The notes: a model not told the origin generated them from the sequence alone. Positions 54,027 through 62,934 are shown, counted from the stretch's first letter. The stretch is 64,000 nt of DNA from Herbaspirillum sp. WKF16 (GCF_028993615.1 NZ_CP118632.1:3968001-4032000); one strand, 5' to 3'. Numbers and translations: made by a program.

Positions 54027-54746
54027 ATGAAACAGATCAAACTCAACCTCAAGGATGAGGTATTCGAATCGCTGGACCGCGATTTCAAGAATTTCGTCCG
54101 CCTCTCGACCAAGGTCGACTCCGGCTTCGTCGCCCCGTCCTTCGATGCCTTCCTGCTGGCCAAGGTCTCCGAGAACCCGCACTTCCTGACCGAGGAGGCG
54201 GTGCATCACATGATGATCTCCGGCCAATACGCCTGGGCCAAGCGCGCCATGGACAAGGAGTTCCCGGACGTGGTGGCGATCCTGATCGAACAAGCCTCAA
54301 GCTACGGCTTCCACATCGCGGTTCGCCACGACTGGGGCACCGATGACCTGGTGGCCGCCTCCAAGGCCTGGGCCACCGCCATCATCAAGCAGGCCAAGGG
54401 CGACGAAACCCAGATCGACGTGCTGGCCGCGCAGATCAAGTCGGCCTCCACCAGCATCGCCGTGGTGCAGGAGAAGCTGAAGTCCCCGGCATCTCAGCTG
54501 GCCCACGCGCTGGTGCAGGAGCTGCGCGAGACCCACATCGCCATCGAGCATGCCGCCGGCGCCGTGGCGCGCGAGAAGCTGGGCGCGCTGCGCAGCCTGC
54601 TGCGCCTGGGACGCGCCTACGGCAACGTCTCGGAGAAGGCCGAGCAGGAAATGATCGCCCGCCTGCAGGCGCAGAAGCCCTGGCTGTTCACCGAAGGCCC
54701 CAAGGGCTTCTGGGGCCACGTGGCGGCATGGTGGCGCGGCGTGTAA
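54027..54746 (+). CDS. Hypothetical soluble protein (239 aa)
   Basis: I do not recognise a family. The protein begins MKQIKLNLKDEVFESLDRDF, is largely helical, and has a long central segment (about 120-165) with alanine, serine and lysine heptads that could form a coiled coil. The C-terminal end is rich in tryptophan and aromatic residues (FWGHVAAWWRGV). There is no signal peptide. A GGGGAAGG ribosome binding site supports the ATG at 54027. A perfect terminator follows the stop. The gene stands alone between two convergent or spaced neighbours. Confidence 0.8.
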   Translation: MKQIKLNLKDEVFESLDRDFKNFVRLSTKVDSGFVAPSFDAFLLAKVSENPHFLTEEAVHHMMISGQYAWAKRAMDKEFPDVVAILIEQASSYGFHIAVRHDWGTDDLVAASKAWATAIIKQAKGDETQIDVLAAQIKSASTSIAVVQEKLKSPASQLAHALVQELRETHIAIEHAAGAVAREKLGALRSLLRLGRAYGNVSEKAEQEMIARLQAQKPWLFTEGPKGFWGHVAAWWRGV

Positions 54747-54772
54747 GCGCCCGACCGCTGCGCGCCAAAGAC

Positions 54773-54805
54773 AAAAGGCCTGCCGGGCGAACCGGCAGGC
54801 CTTTT
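54773..54805. terminator. Bidirectional terminator
   Basis: Perfect AAAAGGCCTGCCGG / CCGGCAGGCCTTTT stem with a five-base loop between two convergent genes. Confidence 0.87.
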
Positions 54806-54840
54806 TGTTTCCGGGCGTCCGCCGCGCGTGCGCCGTCTGC

Positions 54841-55641
54841 CTATTCTCCGCCGTCGGCTTCGCGCAGCAGGCGGATGTCGCCGTACCAGGCTTCCACCTT
54901 CTGGGCGGTGTTGTCGGTATCGGTCAGCACGCCCACGCCGATCAGGCGGCCCGGCTTCTCGCCGAAGACCTTCTCATAATCCTCCGCCACGTTGCGCTGG
55001 TACTTCACCCATTGACCGACCTGGGCCGGGCCGCTCTCGGCCACCATCATCTGGATGCGTCCGGTGCGGGTGTTGGCGATGATGGTGCCCACCGGCGCCT
55101 TGTTTTCCCAGATGTACATCAGCGTGGCATAGGGCAGCTCGTTGCCGGTCAAGAGCTTGGCGGTGTCGAACAGGATGGTGTCCATCAGCGACAACTTGTC
55201 GTGGTCGCCGTCGAAGGCCAGCACGATGCGCACCGGGGAATCCTCGGTCTCGCGCTGGGTGTTGTCGGCCGTCGGGATCAGCGCGGAGGTCTTCCAGCTC
55301 CAGGACAGCCAGGGCTTCTTGTTGACGTCGATGCTCACGTCGTGACGCAGGCCCGAGGAGGCCTGGTCGGCGTAGGCGCGCAGCACGGTGCGGCCGGCCT
55401 CTTCGATCAATTGGTATTCGGTGCTCTTCTTCTTGCGCGTCAGGGCCAGCGGTTCCCAGCCGGCCGGCAGGCCGCCGGCAGCGTTGGCGGAAAACAGCGC
55501 CAGCGCCTGGTCCAACCGGGCCTGCTTGGCCATCGCTTCGGGCGACGGCGACGCCTTGTGCCCGGCGCATCCGGCCAGCAGCAATGCGCCGGCCACGCAG
55601 GCCGCTCCCAGCACGACGCGCGCGGGGCCGTTGGAAACCAT
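54841..55641 (-). CDS. DUF3047-type lipoprotein
   Basis: A 266-residue envelope protein. The signal peptide ends in the lipobox LLLAGC, giving lipidated C at about residue 24. The rest, with KPWLSWSWKTSALIPTADNT and RIVLAFDGDHDKLSL, matches proteins of the DUF3047 family, beta-rich and of unknown function. The ATG at 55641 is the only start giving a sensible signal peptide, although it has no good Shine-Dalgarno site. The frame is open upstream to 55767 through a low-complexity segment. Confidence 0.82.
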   Translation of the reverse strand: MVSNGPARVVLGAACVAGALLLAGCAGHKASPSPEAMAKQARLDQALALFSANAAGGLPAGWEPLALTRKKKSTEYQLIEEAGRTVLRAYADQASSGLRHDVSIDVNKKPWLSWSWKTSALIPTADNTQRETEDSPVRIVLAFDGDHDKLSLMDTILFDTAKLLTGNELPYATLMYIWENKAPVGTIIANTRTGRIQMMVAESGPAQVGQWVKYQRNVAEDYEKVFGEKPGRLIGVGVLTDTDNTAQKVEAWYGDIRLLREADGGE

Positions 55642-55664
55642 GGAGAACGCCTGGGAGCGGACTG

Positions 55665-55712
55665 CGGTAGAACGCGAAAAACGCGGAAGACGCAAAAAAC
55701 GCAAAGTCATGA
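55665..55712. repeat. Short degenerate direct repeats (acgcgaaa/acgcaaaa type)
   Basis: Between the DUF3047 gene and the LysR gene the sequence repeats a unit of about ten to eleven bases such as acgcgaaaa, acgcggaag, acgcaaaaa, acgcaaagt. It is simple-sequence-like and not coding. Confidence 0.55.
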
Positions 55713-55870
55713 AGGCAAACAGGAAGTACGGCCACCCCGGCCGCGAACGAAGGCTAACAGGAAACAACAGCCACGCAAAATCAGGAAAATCCCGAAGCCG
55801 CCATCAGACCATGCCCGCGGCGCGGAGCTGGCGCGAAACAGGGATGGAAAACGCCCCCATCTCTGGCGCC

Positions 55871-56857
55871 TCAGTTTTGCTGGCGCAGGATCTGGATGAA
55901 CATCTTGGCCAACGACGACAGCGTGGTGTTCTTGCGGGTGACGATGCCGTAGTGCTCGATGCGCGTCTTGAGGTTGATCGGCAGGATGCCCAGCATCTGC
56001 TTGGCCGCGAAGAAGTGGGCGATATCCAGCGGCATGACGGCGACCATGTTGGACTGCGCCAGCAGGGTGACGGTGACGAAGGGCGAGGCGGTCTCGATCA
56101 CGTTGCCCGGCACCTTCACGCCCTCCAGCTTGAACTCGTGCTCGATCCAGATGCGCATGGGCATATTGCTGGAATATAAGATCCAGGACGCATCCTGCAG
56201 CTCCTGCAACCGCACCTTCTGCATGGTGGCCAGCGGATGGTCGACGCCGCCGACGATGCACATCGGTTCGCCGCGCAGCATTTCATAGTTGTAGAGATTG
56301 GGCTGGGAGCTGACCGAGGAGCGCCCGATCATCAGGTCGATGCGGCCCTGGTCCAGCAGCAGCAGCTGGCGCGCGCTGGTGTCTTCGGTGATCTCGATGG
56401 AGACGTCGGGCTGGATTTCGCGCAAGCGCGACAGCGCGCGCGTGACGAAGGGCGCCGCGCCCATGATGGTGCCGATGGCGATGCGCCCGCCGCGCCCGCT
56501 GATCATGTTCTGCAGCTCGTCGCGCAGGTTGGCCACATCGCTCTGGATCAGGCGCGCGTAGCGGATCACGCAACGCCCCAGCTCGGTGGCCTCGATGCCG
56601 CGCGGCGAACGGTCGAACAGGGTCACGCCCAGCGCGTCTTCCATTTCATGCAGGGCCTTGGTGGCCGCCGGCTGGGTCATGTGCATGACCTCGGCGGCCT
56701 TGTGCAGCGAGCCCTGCTCGTCCAGCGCGGTCAGCAACGCGACCTGGCGGAAACGCAGCCGGCTGACGATGGAGCCGACCGAAGGCAGCTCTCCGGCGGC
56801 GCCTGCGAGCTGGCGATCGAGTTGGTTATCACCCGATGAATTAAGCTCATTGGACAT
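55871..56857 (-). CDS. LysR-family regulator, GbpR-like
   Basis: A 328-residue regulator. The helix-turn-helix at about 48-75 (QGSLHKAAEVMHMTQPAATK) follows an N-terminal extension of 30 residues. The effector domain has the VGGVDHPLA and PNLYNYEMLRGEPMC style of the GbpR/galactose-binding-protein-regulator branch, which controls sugar and sugar-acid uptake genes. It is divergent from the AraD1-type gene with a 250-bp shared region containing symmetrical sequence. It is the obvious candidate to control the transporter and dehydratase genes downstream of that gene. Confidence 0.9.
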   Translation of the reverse strand: MSNELNSSGDNQLDRQLAGAAGELPSVGSIVSRLRFRQVALLTALDEQGSLHKAAEVMHMTQPAATKALHEMEDALGVTLFDRSPRGIEATELGRCVIRYARLIQSDVANLRDELQNMISGRGGRIAIGTIMGAAPFVTRALSRLREIQPDVSIEITEDTSARQLLLLDQGRIDLMIGRSSVSSQPNLYNYEMLRGEPMCIVGGVDHPLATMQKVRLQELQDASWILYSSNMPMRIWIEHEFKLEGVKVPGNVIETASPFVTVTLLAQSNMVAVMPLDIAHFFAAKQMLGILPINLKTRIEHYGIVTRKNTTLSSLAKMFIQILRQQN

Positions 56858-56871
56858 CGTTATGCATGCCT

Positions 56872-56901
56872 CTTATAGTCCGTCCATGCGAAAAACCACA
56901 A
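56872..56901 (-). promoter_or_regulatory. Candidate promoter of the LysR gene
   Basis: Minus-strand TTGTGG (56896-56901) and TATAAG (56872-56877) with an 18-bp spacer. Confidence 0.5.
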
Positions 56902-56906
56902 TGCTA

Positions 56907-56934
56907 GCGCATCTATAGCCTGAAGGCGATGCGC
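56907..56934. promoter_or_regulatory. Candidate LysR operator (GCGCATC/GATGCGC)
   Basis: Seven-base arms GCGCATC (56907-56913) and GATGCGC (56928-56934) flank a 14-bp interval in the region between the divergent LysR and AraD1 genes, right beside the LysR promoter. Confidence 0.42.
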
Positions 56935-57107
56935 GAAAAAAGCAGGAGACTTTTGCACGATCGGCAAGCCCGTTCGATCTGGCGGTGCAGCAATTCCTGC
57001 CGCTTGCGAAACCGGAGCTAGGCCGATGTTGCAACCGCCGATGAGGACGGGAACCGCACGCTGTCGGGATCCCGTCTCAGGCAACAAGAACGAGCATTGG
57101 AGACAAG

Positions 57108-58103
57108 GTGAGGCTGATTCAATTCACGGATCGCGAAGGCGCGCGCCGCGTGGGGATCGTCAACGGGACGAACATCCAGGCGCTGTCGCAGGTCGCCACC
57201 ATGCGCGCGCTGGCGCTGGCGGCGATACGCAACGGCAATGGCCTGGAGCGCCAGGCGCAGTTGCTCAACACCGAACAATCCGAAGACTACGCCGCGATCC
57301 TGCGCGAGCAGCGCATCCTGGCGCCGCTGGACCATGAGGACGCGGCCCACTGCATGCTCTCCGGCGCCGGCGTCACCCACATGGGCAGCGCCTCCACCCG
57401 CGACAAGATGCACCGCCGCCTGGACAGCGAGGAGATGGACAAGACCGATACCCTGCGCATGCTCGAATGGGGCATCGAGGGCGGGCGCCCGGCCCCGGGC
57501 CAGGCCGGCGTGCAGCCGGAATGGTTCTACAAGGGCGACGGCGGCGTCGTAGTCGCGCCCGGCCAGCCCTTCCCCTGCCCCGGCTTCGCGCTGGACGGCG
57601 GCGAGGAGCCGGAGCTGGTCGGCCTGTATGTGATCGACGACGAAGGCTGCCCGCGCCGCCTCGGATTCGCCATCGGCAACGAGTTTTCCGACCACGTGAT
57701 GGAGCGCCGCAATTACCTTTACCAGGCGCATTCCAAGCTGCGCTACTGCTCCTTCGGCCCCGAGCTGCTGGTGGGCGCGCCGCCGGCGCACCTGGTCGGC
57801 ATGACCCGCATCCGCCGCAACGGCCGCGTGATCTGGGAACAGGAGTTCCTGGCCGGCCAGGACAACATGTGCCACTCGATCGAGAACCTGGAGTACCACC
57901 ACTTCAAGTACCGCCAGTTCCGCCGTCCCGGCGACGTGCACGTGCACTACATGGGCGCGGCCAGCCTGTCGTTCGCCTACAGCGTGCGCACGCAACCGGG
58001 CGACAGCTTCGAGATCAGCATTCCCGATTTCGGCGAACCGCTGGTCAACGGCATCGCGGCCGGACCGGACGAGTTCCGCCCCGGCGGCGTCAAGGCCCTG
58101 TAA
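57108..58103 (+). CDS. AraD1/FAH-fold dehydratase of sugar-acid metabolism
   Basis: A 331-residue protein of the AraD1 group (fumarylacetoacetate hydrolase fold). Known members dehydrate 2-keto-3-deoxy-L-arabinonate or related keto-deoxy acids to the 2-oxoglutarate semialdehyde. LSGAGVTHMGSASTRDKMH is the group's hallmark, and GNEFSDHVMERRNYLYQAHS resembles the metal-binding region. The start is GTG at 57108 with TTGGAGACAAG upstream. It heads a run of genes in the same direction that includes the transporter and two other sugar-acid-type enzymes. The exact substrate is not fixed by sequence. Confidence 0.87.
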   Translation: MRLIQFTDREGARRVGIVNGTNIQALSQVATMRALALAAIRNGNGLERQAQLLNTEQSEDYAAILREQRILAPLDHEDAAHCMLSGAGVTHMGSASTRDKMHRRLDSEEMDKTDTLRMLEWGIEGGRPAPGQAGVQPEWFYKGDGGVVVAPGQPFPCPGFALDGGEEPELVGLYVIDDEGCPRRLGFAIGNEFSDHVMERRNYLYQAHSKLRYCSFGPELLVGAPPAHLVGMTRIRRNGRVIWEQEFLAGQDNMCHSIENLEYHHFKYRQFRRPGDVHVHYMGAASLSFAYSVRTQPGDSFEISIPDFGEPLVNGIAAGPDEFRPGGVKAL

Positions 58104-58262
58104 CGGGACAGTTTCGCAGTACGGCAGCATCCGCAGCATCGCAGCACCAAGCCACCCCGACACAAGGCCCGCAAGAGGCCGCACGACGGTAGCCGGATCC
58201 TTCTTCCGCCACCGCCGGCACGCCGGGCCCGACCTCAGGCAAACAAGAAAGGAGACCACCTC

Positions 58263-58322
58263 ATGCAGACCCCAGCTCCCACCCGGCAAGGGACGGCGCA
58301 TACCTGCCGCCGCACCGCGTAA
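58263..58322 (+). CDS. 19-residue ORF with strong RBS ahead of the transporter
   Basis: An ATG at 58263 is preceded by AAAGGAGACCACCTC, a ribosome binding site as good as any in this cluster. It encodes MQTPAPTRQGTAHTCRRTA and stops at 58320-58322, 29 nt before the permease ATG. The peptide is polar and basic, with several threonines and arginines. It could be a leader peptide, or the ribosome site might be a relic. Nothing like it was recognised. Confidence 0.4.
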   Translation: MQTPAPTRQGTAHTCRRTA

Positions 58323-58351
58323 TCCCCCCTTCCCGCATCACCGGAGTATCA

Positions 58352-59035
58352 ATGAACTACACATTCGATTTCATGAGCGTGTTCGCCAACTGGGACCGGC
58401 TGCTGGTCGGCGCCTGGCTGACGGTACAGCTCTCCGCCCTGTCGATCGTGCTGGGCTTCGGGCTCGGCACGATCTGCGCGATCGCCTACAAGAGCAAGAA
58501 CCGGGTGCTGCACGGCCTGGTGAAGGCCTACGTCGAGATCATCCGCAACACCCCGCTGCTGGTGCAGGTGTTCCTGGTGTTCTTCGGCCTGGCCAGCATC
58601 GGCTGGAAGCTCACCGCCGAGACCGCCGCCGTGATCGCACTGACGGTCAACGTCGGCGCCTACACCACCGAGATCATGCGCGCCGGCATCAACTCCATCC
58701 ATCCCGGCCAGATCGAAGCGGCCGAGTGCCTGGGCATGTCCCGGCTGCACGTGTACTGGCACGTGGTGCTGCTGCCGGCGGTGGAGCGCGTCTATCCGTC
58801 GCTGACCAGCCAGTTCATCCTGCTGATGTTGTCGTCCTCGATCACCTCGCAAATCTCGGCCGAGGAGCTGACCGCGACCGCCAACCTGGTGCAGTCGGAA
58901 ACCTTCCGCAGCTTCGAGGTGTACGCCGTCATCGCGGTGGCCTACCTGGCGCTGTCCTTCCTGTTCCGCGCGGCATTCTGGCTGATCAGCCAGATCGCTT
59001 TCGTGCGCAAGCGCAAGCTCGGCACCAACTTATAA
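58352..59035 (+). CDS. Polar-amino-acid-type ABC permease 1
   Basis: A 227-residue HisMQ-family permease with five to six helices and the EAA-loop EIMRAGINSIHPGQIEAAEC. VKAYVEIIRNTPLLVQVFLV is the N-terminal conserved block. It should pair with the permease encoded 10 nt downstream. Genes around it point to a sugar-acid substrate, which would be unusual for this family; see findings. A CCGGAG site precedes the ATG. Confidence 0.9.
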   Translation: MNYTFDFMSVFANWDRLLVGAWLTVQLSALSIVLGFGLGTICAIAYKSKNRVLHGLVKAYVEIIRNTPLLVQVFLVFFGLASIGWKLTAETAAVIALTVNVGAYTTEIMRAGINSIHPGQIEAAECLGMSRLHVYWHVVLLPAVERVYPSLTSQFILLMLSSSITSQISAEELTATANLVQSETFRSFEVYAVIAVAYLALSFLFRAAFWLISQIAFVRKRKLGTNL

Positions 59036-59044
59036 GGAAACAAC

Positions 59045-59695
59045 GTGAATTCATTTTCCATCCTCCACGTTGAATACCTGCTGCAGGCCGCGATCTGGAC
59101 CGTGGTGCTGTCGCTGGTGGCCTTCGTGTTCGGCGGCGCGGCCGGCTTCGTGATCGCGCTGTGGCGCGTCTCGCCCAACGCTGCGCTGCGCCGCATCGCC
59201 AGCTGGTATATCCAGGTGGTGCAGGGCATCCCGCTGCTGGTGATCCTGTTCGTGGCTTACTTCGGCCTGGCCATCGCCGGCTTCAAGCTCACGCCGCTAG
59301 TGGCCGCAGGCATCTCGTTTGCGATCTACTGCGCGGCCTTCCTGGGCGAAATCTGGCGCGGCTGCATCCAGGCGGTGCCCAAGACGCAATGGGAAGCCTC
59401 CGAGTGCCTGGGCTTCAACCGCTTCGAGCAGCTCACCAAGGTGATCCTGCCGCAGGCCGTGAAGATCGCCACGCCGCCCACCGTGGGCTTCATGGTGCAG
59501 ATCGTGAAGAACACCTCGCTGGCCTCGGTGATCGGCTTCGTCGACCTCTCGCGCGCCGGCCAGATCATCAACAACTCTACCTTCCAGCCGTTCACGGTGT
59601 TCGGCTGCGTGGCGCTGATCTACTTCTGCCTCTGCTTCCCGCTGTCGGCGCTCTCCAAGCATTTCGAAAGGAAATTGAATGTCAGCAATCGTTAA
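59045..59695 (+). CDS. Polar-amino-acid-type ABC permease 2
   Basis: A 216-residue HisMQ-family permease. WYIQVVQGIPLLVILFVAYF and the loop EIWRGCIQAVPKTQWEASEC are the expected motifs. It is the partner of the preceding permease. Its last 17 bases overlap the start of the ATPase gene, showing a tight operon. Confidence 0.9.
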   Translation: MNSFSILHVEYLLQAAIWTVVLSLVAFVFGGAAGFVIALWRVSPNAALRRIASWYIQVVQGIPLLVILFVAYFGLAIAGFKLTPLVAAGISFAIYCAAFLGEIWRGCIQAVPKTQWEASECLGFNRFEQLTKVILPQAVKIATPPTVGFMVQIVKNTSLASVIGFVDLSRAGQIINNSTFQPFTVFGCVALIYFCLCFPLSALSKHFERKLNVSNR

Positions 59696-60413
59696 GATCA
59701 AGGACCTGCACAAGAGCTTCGGCACCAATAAAGTGTTGAACGGCGTTTCGCTGGATGTGCAGAAGGGCCAGATGGTGGCTATCATCGGTCGCAGCGGCTC
59801 GGGCAAGAGCACCCTGTTGCGCTGCCTGAACGGCCTGGAGAAGGTCGACGCCGGCGACATCAACGTCTGCGGCCATGACATCCACCATCCGGACAAGCTC
59901 AACCTGCGCGAGCTGCGCAAGCAGGTCGGCATCGTGTTCCAGAGCTACAACCTGTTCCCGCACCTGACGGTGGAGCGCAACATCACGCTGGCGCTGACGA
60001 CGATCAAGAAGATGTCGTCCGACGAGGCCAAGCAGATTGCGCACAAGGTGCTCACGCTGGTGGGCCTGGACAACAAGAAGGAGGCCTATCCCGAGCAGCT
60101 CTCCGGCGGCCAGGCGCAGCGCGTGGCGATCGCCCGCTCGCTGGCGATGGCGCCCGAGCTGATGCTGTTCGACGAAGTCACCTCGGCGCTGGATCCGGAG
60201 CTGACCTCCGAGGTGCTCAAGGTGATGGAAGACCTGGCGCGCGACGGCATGACCATGGTGCTGGTCACCCACGAAATGGCCTTCGCCCGCAAGCTGGCCG
60301 ACGTGCTGGTGTTCATGCACCAGGGCCAGGTCTGGGAGATCGGATCGCCGGACGAGCTGTTCTCCAACCCCAAGACCGCCGAGCTGCAGAAGTTCGTGGC
60401 CAGCGACCTTTGA
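59679..60413 (+). CDS. Polar-amino-acid-type ABC ATPase
   Basis: A 244-residue ATPase. Walker A GRSGSGKST is at about 37-45, the signature LSGGQAQRVAIA and Walker B LMLFDEVTSALDPE follow, and the switch histidine is in LVTHEMAFA. EVTSALD instead of EPTSALD is a conservative variant seen in this family. It energises the two permeases before it. Confidence 0.92.
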   Translation: MSAIVKIKDLHKSFGTNKVLNGVSLDVQKGQMVAIIGRSGSGKSTLLRCLNGLEKVDAGDINVCGHDIHHPDKLNLRELRKQVGIVFQSYNLFPHLTVERNITLALTTIKKMSSDEAKQIAHKVLTLVGLDNKKEAYPEQLSGGQAQRVAIARSLAMAPELMLFDEVTSALDPELTSEVLKVMEDLARDGMTMVLVTHEMAFARKLADVLVFMHQGQVWEIGSPDELFSNPKTAELQKFVASDL

Positions 60414-60477
60414 TGGCCCATCCGGATTCATTCACAAGCCGTACCCAAGCAGTACCTTTTCATCTCAGGAGACATAA

Positions 60478-61284
60478 ATGAAAACCTTGTTGAACTTCAC
60501 CAAAAAAGCCGCGGCCGTGATGCTCGGCATCGCCTGCTTCGCCCAGGTCGCGCATGCCGACGCCCTGGCCGACATCAAGGCGCGCAAGAAGGTGCTGATC
60601 GCCATCGACCTCGGCGCGCCGCCGTTCGGCCGCACCAATGCCAAGATGGAACCGGAAGGATCCGATGTGGAGACCGCCAAGGCGCTGGCCAAGGACCTGG
60701 GCGTGGAGCTGGAGATCGTGCAGGTGACCGGCCCCAACCGCATCCCCTTCCTGATGACCGGCAAGGCCGACATGGTCATCGCCTCGTTCTCGATCACGCC
60801 CGAGCGCCAGAAGGTGGTCGCCTTCACCCAGCCGTACGGCGCCTCGCAGTTCGTGGTGGCCGCGCCCAAGGGCGAGAACATCAAGACCTTGAACGACCTG
60901 GCCGGCAAGCGCGTGGCCGTGGTGCGCGGCAATATGCAGGATTCGCTGCTGACCCCGCTGGCGCCCAAGGGCACCAACATCGTCCGTTTTGACGACGACG
61001 CCACTGTGACCGCCGCCATCGTCTCGGGCCAGGTGGATGCCTTCTGCACGCCCAACTCGCTGGCCTCGGCGGTGTCCAAGCAAAACCCGTCCAAGAACAT
61101 CGAGACCAAGCTGGTGATCAAGGACATTCCTTATGCCATCGGCCTGCGCCAGAACGAAGCCAACCTGCAAAAATGGCTCAACGACTGGATCGCCGTCAAC
61201 GTGAAGAACGGCAAGCTGGCCGACATCTACCAGCGCAACGTCGGCAGCCCGATGCCTGACCTGGCGCAGTTCGCAGCAAAGTAA
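60478..61284 (+). CDS. Family 3 periplasmic solute-binding protein
   Basis: A 268-residue binding protein with a signal peptide ending VAHADA (about residue 28). The mature chain starts LADIKARKKVLIAIDLGAPP and carries the FSITPERQKVVAFTQPYG and LAGKRVAVVRGNMQDS motifs of family 3. It is encoded after its transporter, not before. A TCAGGAGACATAA site precedes the ATG. Ligand cannot be read from sequence; context suggests an acidic sugar derivative. Confidence 0.92.
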   Translation: MKTLLNFTKKAAAVMLGIACFAQVAHADALADIKARKKVLIAIDLGAPPFGRTNAKMEPEGSDVETAKALAKDLGVELEIVQVTGPNRIPFLMTGKADMVIASFSITPERQKVVAFTQPYGASQFVVAAPKGENIKTLNDLAGKRVAVVRGNMQDSLLTPLAPKGTNIVRFDDDATVTAAIVSGQVDAFCTPNSLASAVSKQNPSKNIETKLVIKDIPYAIGLRQNEANLQKWLNDWIAVNVKNGKLADIYQRNVGSPMPDLAQFAAK

Positions 61285-61386
61285 TCCGGCAAGTTGTAAC
61301 CTGAGCGCCTGCCGTGCGCATGTTCGCGGCAGGTGCGGGCTTCCGCGCGGCGGAGTGCCTAACGTTTCGTTTTCACCGAGATCATC

Positions 61387-62922
61387 ATGAAAGCTATTTC
61401 TCCCATCATTCGATTGAATCCCGTCGATGATGTCGTCATTGCGCGCCGGCAGCTCATCTCCGGCACGGTTCTGGAAGAGGAAGGCGGCCTGAAGGTACAG
61501 GGCCTCATTCCCGCCGGGCACAAGATGGCCACCCGCGCCATCGCCGCCGGCGAACCGGTCAAGCGCTATGGCCAGATCATCGGCACCGCCAGCCAAGCCA
61601 TCGAGCCCGGCCAGCACGTGCATACGCACAATCTGGCGATGGCGGAATTCTCGCGCGAGCACCATTTCGGCGCCGACGTCAAACCGGTCGACTTCGTCGA
61701 GACGCCGGCCACCTTCATGGGCATCGTGCGCCCGGATGGCCGCGTGGCCACCCGCAACTACATCGGCGTGCTGACCTCGGTGAACTGCTCGGCCACGGCC
61801 GCGCGCGCCATCGCCGACCACTTCCGCCGCGACATCCATCCGGAAGCGCTGGCGGACTTCCCCAACATCGACGGCGTGGTGGCGCTGACCCACGGCCTGG
61901 GCTGCGCAGTGGACTCGCTGGGCGAGCCGCTGCAGATCCTGCGCCGCACGCTGGCCGGCTATGCCAAGCATCCCAACTTCGCCGCCGTGCTGGTGGTGGG
62001 CCTGGGCTGCGAGACCAACCAGATCTCGGGCCTGATGGAGAGCCACGACCTGAAGGAAGGCGAATACTTCCACACCTTCACGATCCAGAGCACCGGCGGC
62101 ACCGCCAAGACGGTGGCGCTGGGCATCGAGAAGATCAAGAAAATGCTGCCCAAGGCCAACGACATCAAGCGCGAACCGGTGCCGGCCAAGCACCTGACGC
62201 TGGGCCTGCAGTGCGGCGGATCGGACGGCTACTCCGGCATTACCGCCAATCCCGCGCTGGGCGCGGCGGTGGACCTGCTGGTGCGGCACGGCGGCACGGC
62301 GATCCTGTCGGAGACGCCCGAGATCTACGGCGCCGAGCACTTGCTGACGCGCCGCGCGGTGTCGCCGGAGGTGGGCCACAAGCTGCTGGCGCGCATCGAC
62401 TGGTGGGAAGAGTATTGCCGCAAGAACGACGCCGAGATGAACAACAACCCCTCGGCCGGCAACAAGGCGGGCGGCCTGACCACCATCCTGGAGAAGTCGC
62501 TGGGCGCGGTGGCCAAGGGCGGCACCACCAACCTGGTGGATGTCTACAAGTATGCCGAGACCGTGACCGCGCGCGGCTTCGTCTTCATGGACACCCCGGG
62601 CTACGACCCGATCTCGGCCACCGGCCAGGTCGCCGGCGGCGCCAACATGATCTGCTTCACCACCGGCCGCGGTTCGGCCTATGGCTGCGCGCCCTCGCCC
62701 TCGCTCAAGCTGGCGACCAACACCGCCCTGTGGCAGCGCCAGGAAGAAGACATGGACATCAACTGCGGCGAGATCGCCGACGGCAACACCACGCCGCAGG
62801 AGATCGGGGCGCGCTTCTTCCAGATGATCCTGGACACCGCATCCGGCAAGAAGACCAAGAGCGAATTGCACGGCTACGGCCAGGATGAGTTCGTTCCCTG
62901 GCACATCGGCGTGTACACCTGA
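61387..62922 (+). CDS. UxaA/GarD-family (altronate/galactarate) dehydratase
   Basis: A 511-residue enzyme with the two-part architecture of altronate dehydratase. The N-terminal SAF-like domain has GHKMATRAIAAGEPVKRYGQ and HVHTHNLAMA. The C-terminal catalytic domain has VLVVGLGCETNQI, GLQCGGSDGYSGITANPALG and NPSAGNKAGGLTTILEKSLG, all conserved in UxaA/GarD. Cysteines in GLGCE, LQCGGSD and YGCAPSPS may bind iron. It would dehydrate an aldonate or aldarate to a 2-keto-3-deoxy acid. The substrate branch cannot be fixed without a phylogeny. Confidence 0.9.
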   Translation: MKAISPIIRLNPVDDVVIARRQLISGTVLEEEGGLKVQGLIPAGHKMATRAIAAGEPVKRYGQIIGTASQAIEPGQHVHTHNLAMAEFSREHHFGADVKPVDFVETPATFMGIVRPDGRVATRNYIGVLTSVNCSATAARAIADHFRRDIHPEALADFPNIDGVVALTHGLGCAVDSLGEPLQILRRTLAGYAKHPNFAAVLVVGLGCETNQISGLMESHDLKEGEYFHTFTIQSTGGTAKTVALGIEKIKKMLPKANDIKREPVPAKHLTLGLQCGGSDGYSGITANPALGAAVDLLVRHGGTAILSETPEIYGAEHLLTRRAVSPEVGHKLLARIDWWEEYCRKNDAEMNNNPSAGNKAGGLTTILEKSLGAVAKGGTTNLVDVYKYAETVTARGFVFMDTPGYDPISATGQVAGGANMICFTTGRGSAYGCAPSPSLKLATNTALWQRQEEDMDINCGEIADGNTTPQEIGARFFQMILDTASGKKTKSELHGYGQDEFVPWHIGVYT

Positions 62923-62934
62923 CACGCCCTTGCC

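Noticed and set aside
60460..62925. An 821-codon ORF opposite the binding protein and dehydratase genes
   Set aside because: It runs through two clearly real genes on the other strand and has shadow-type composition.
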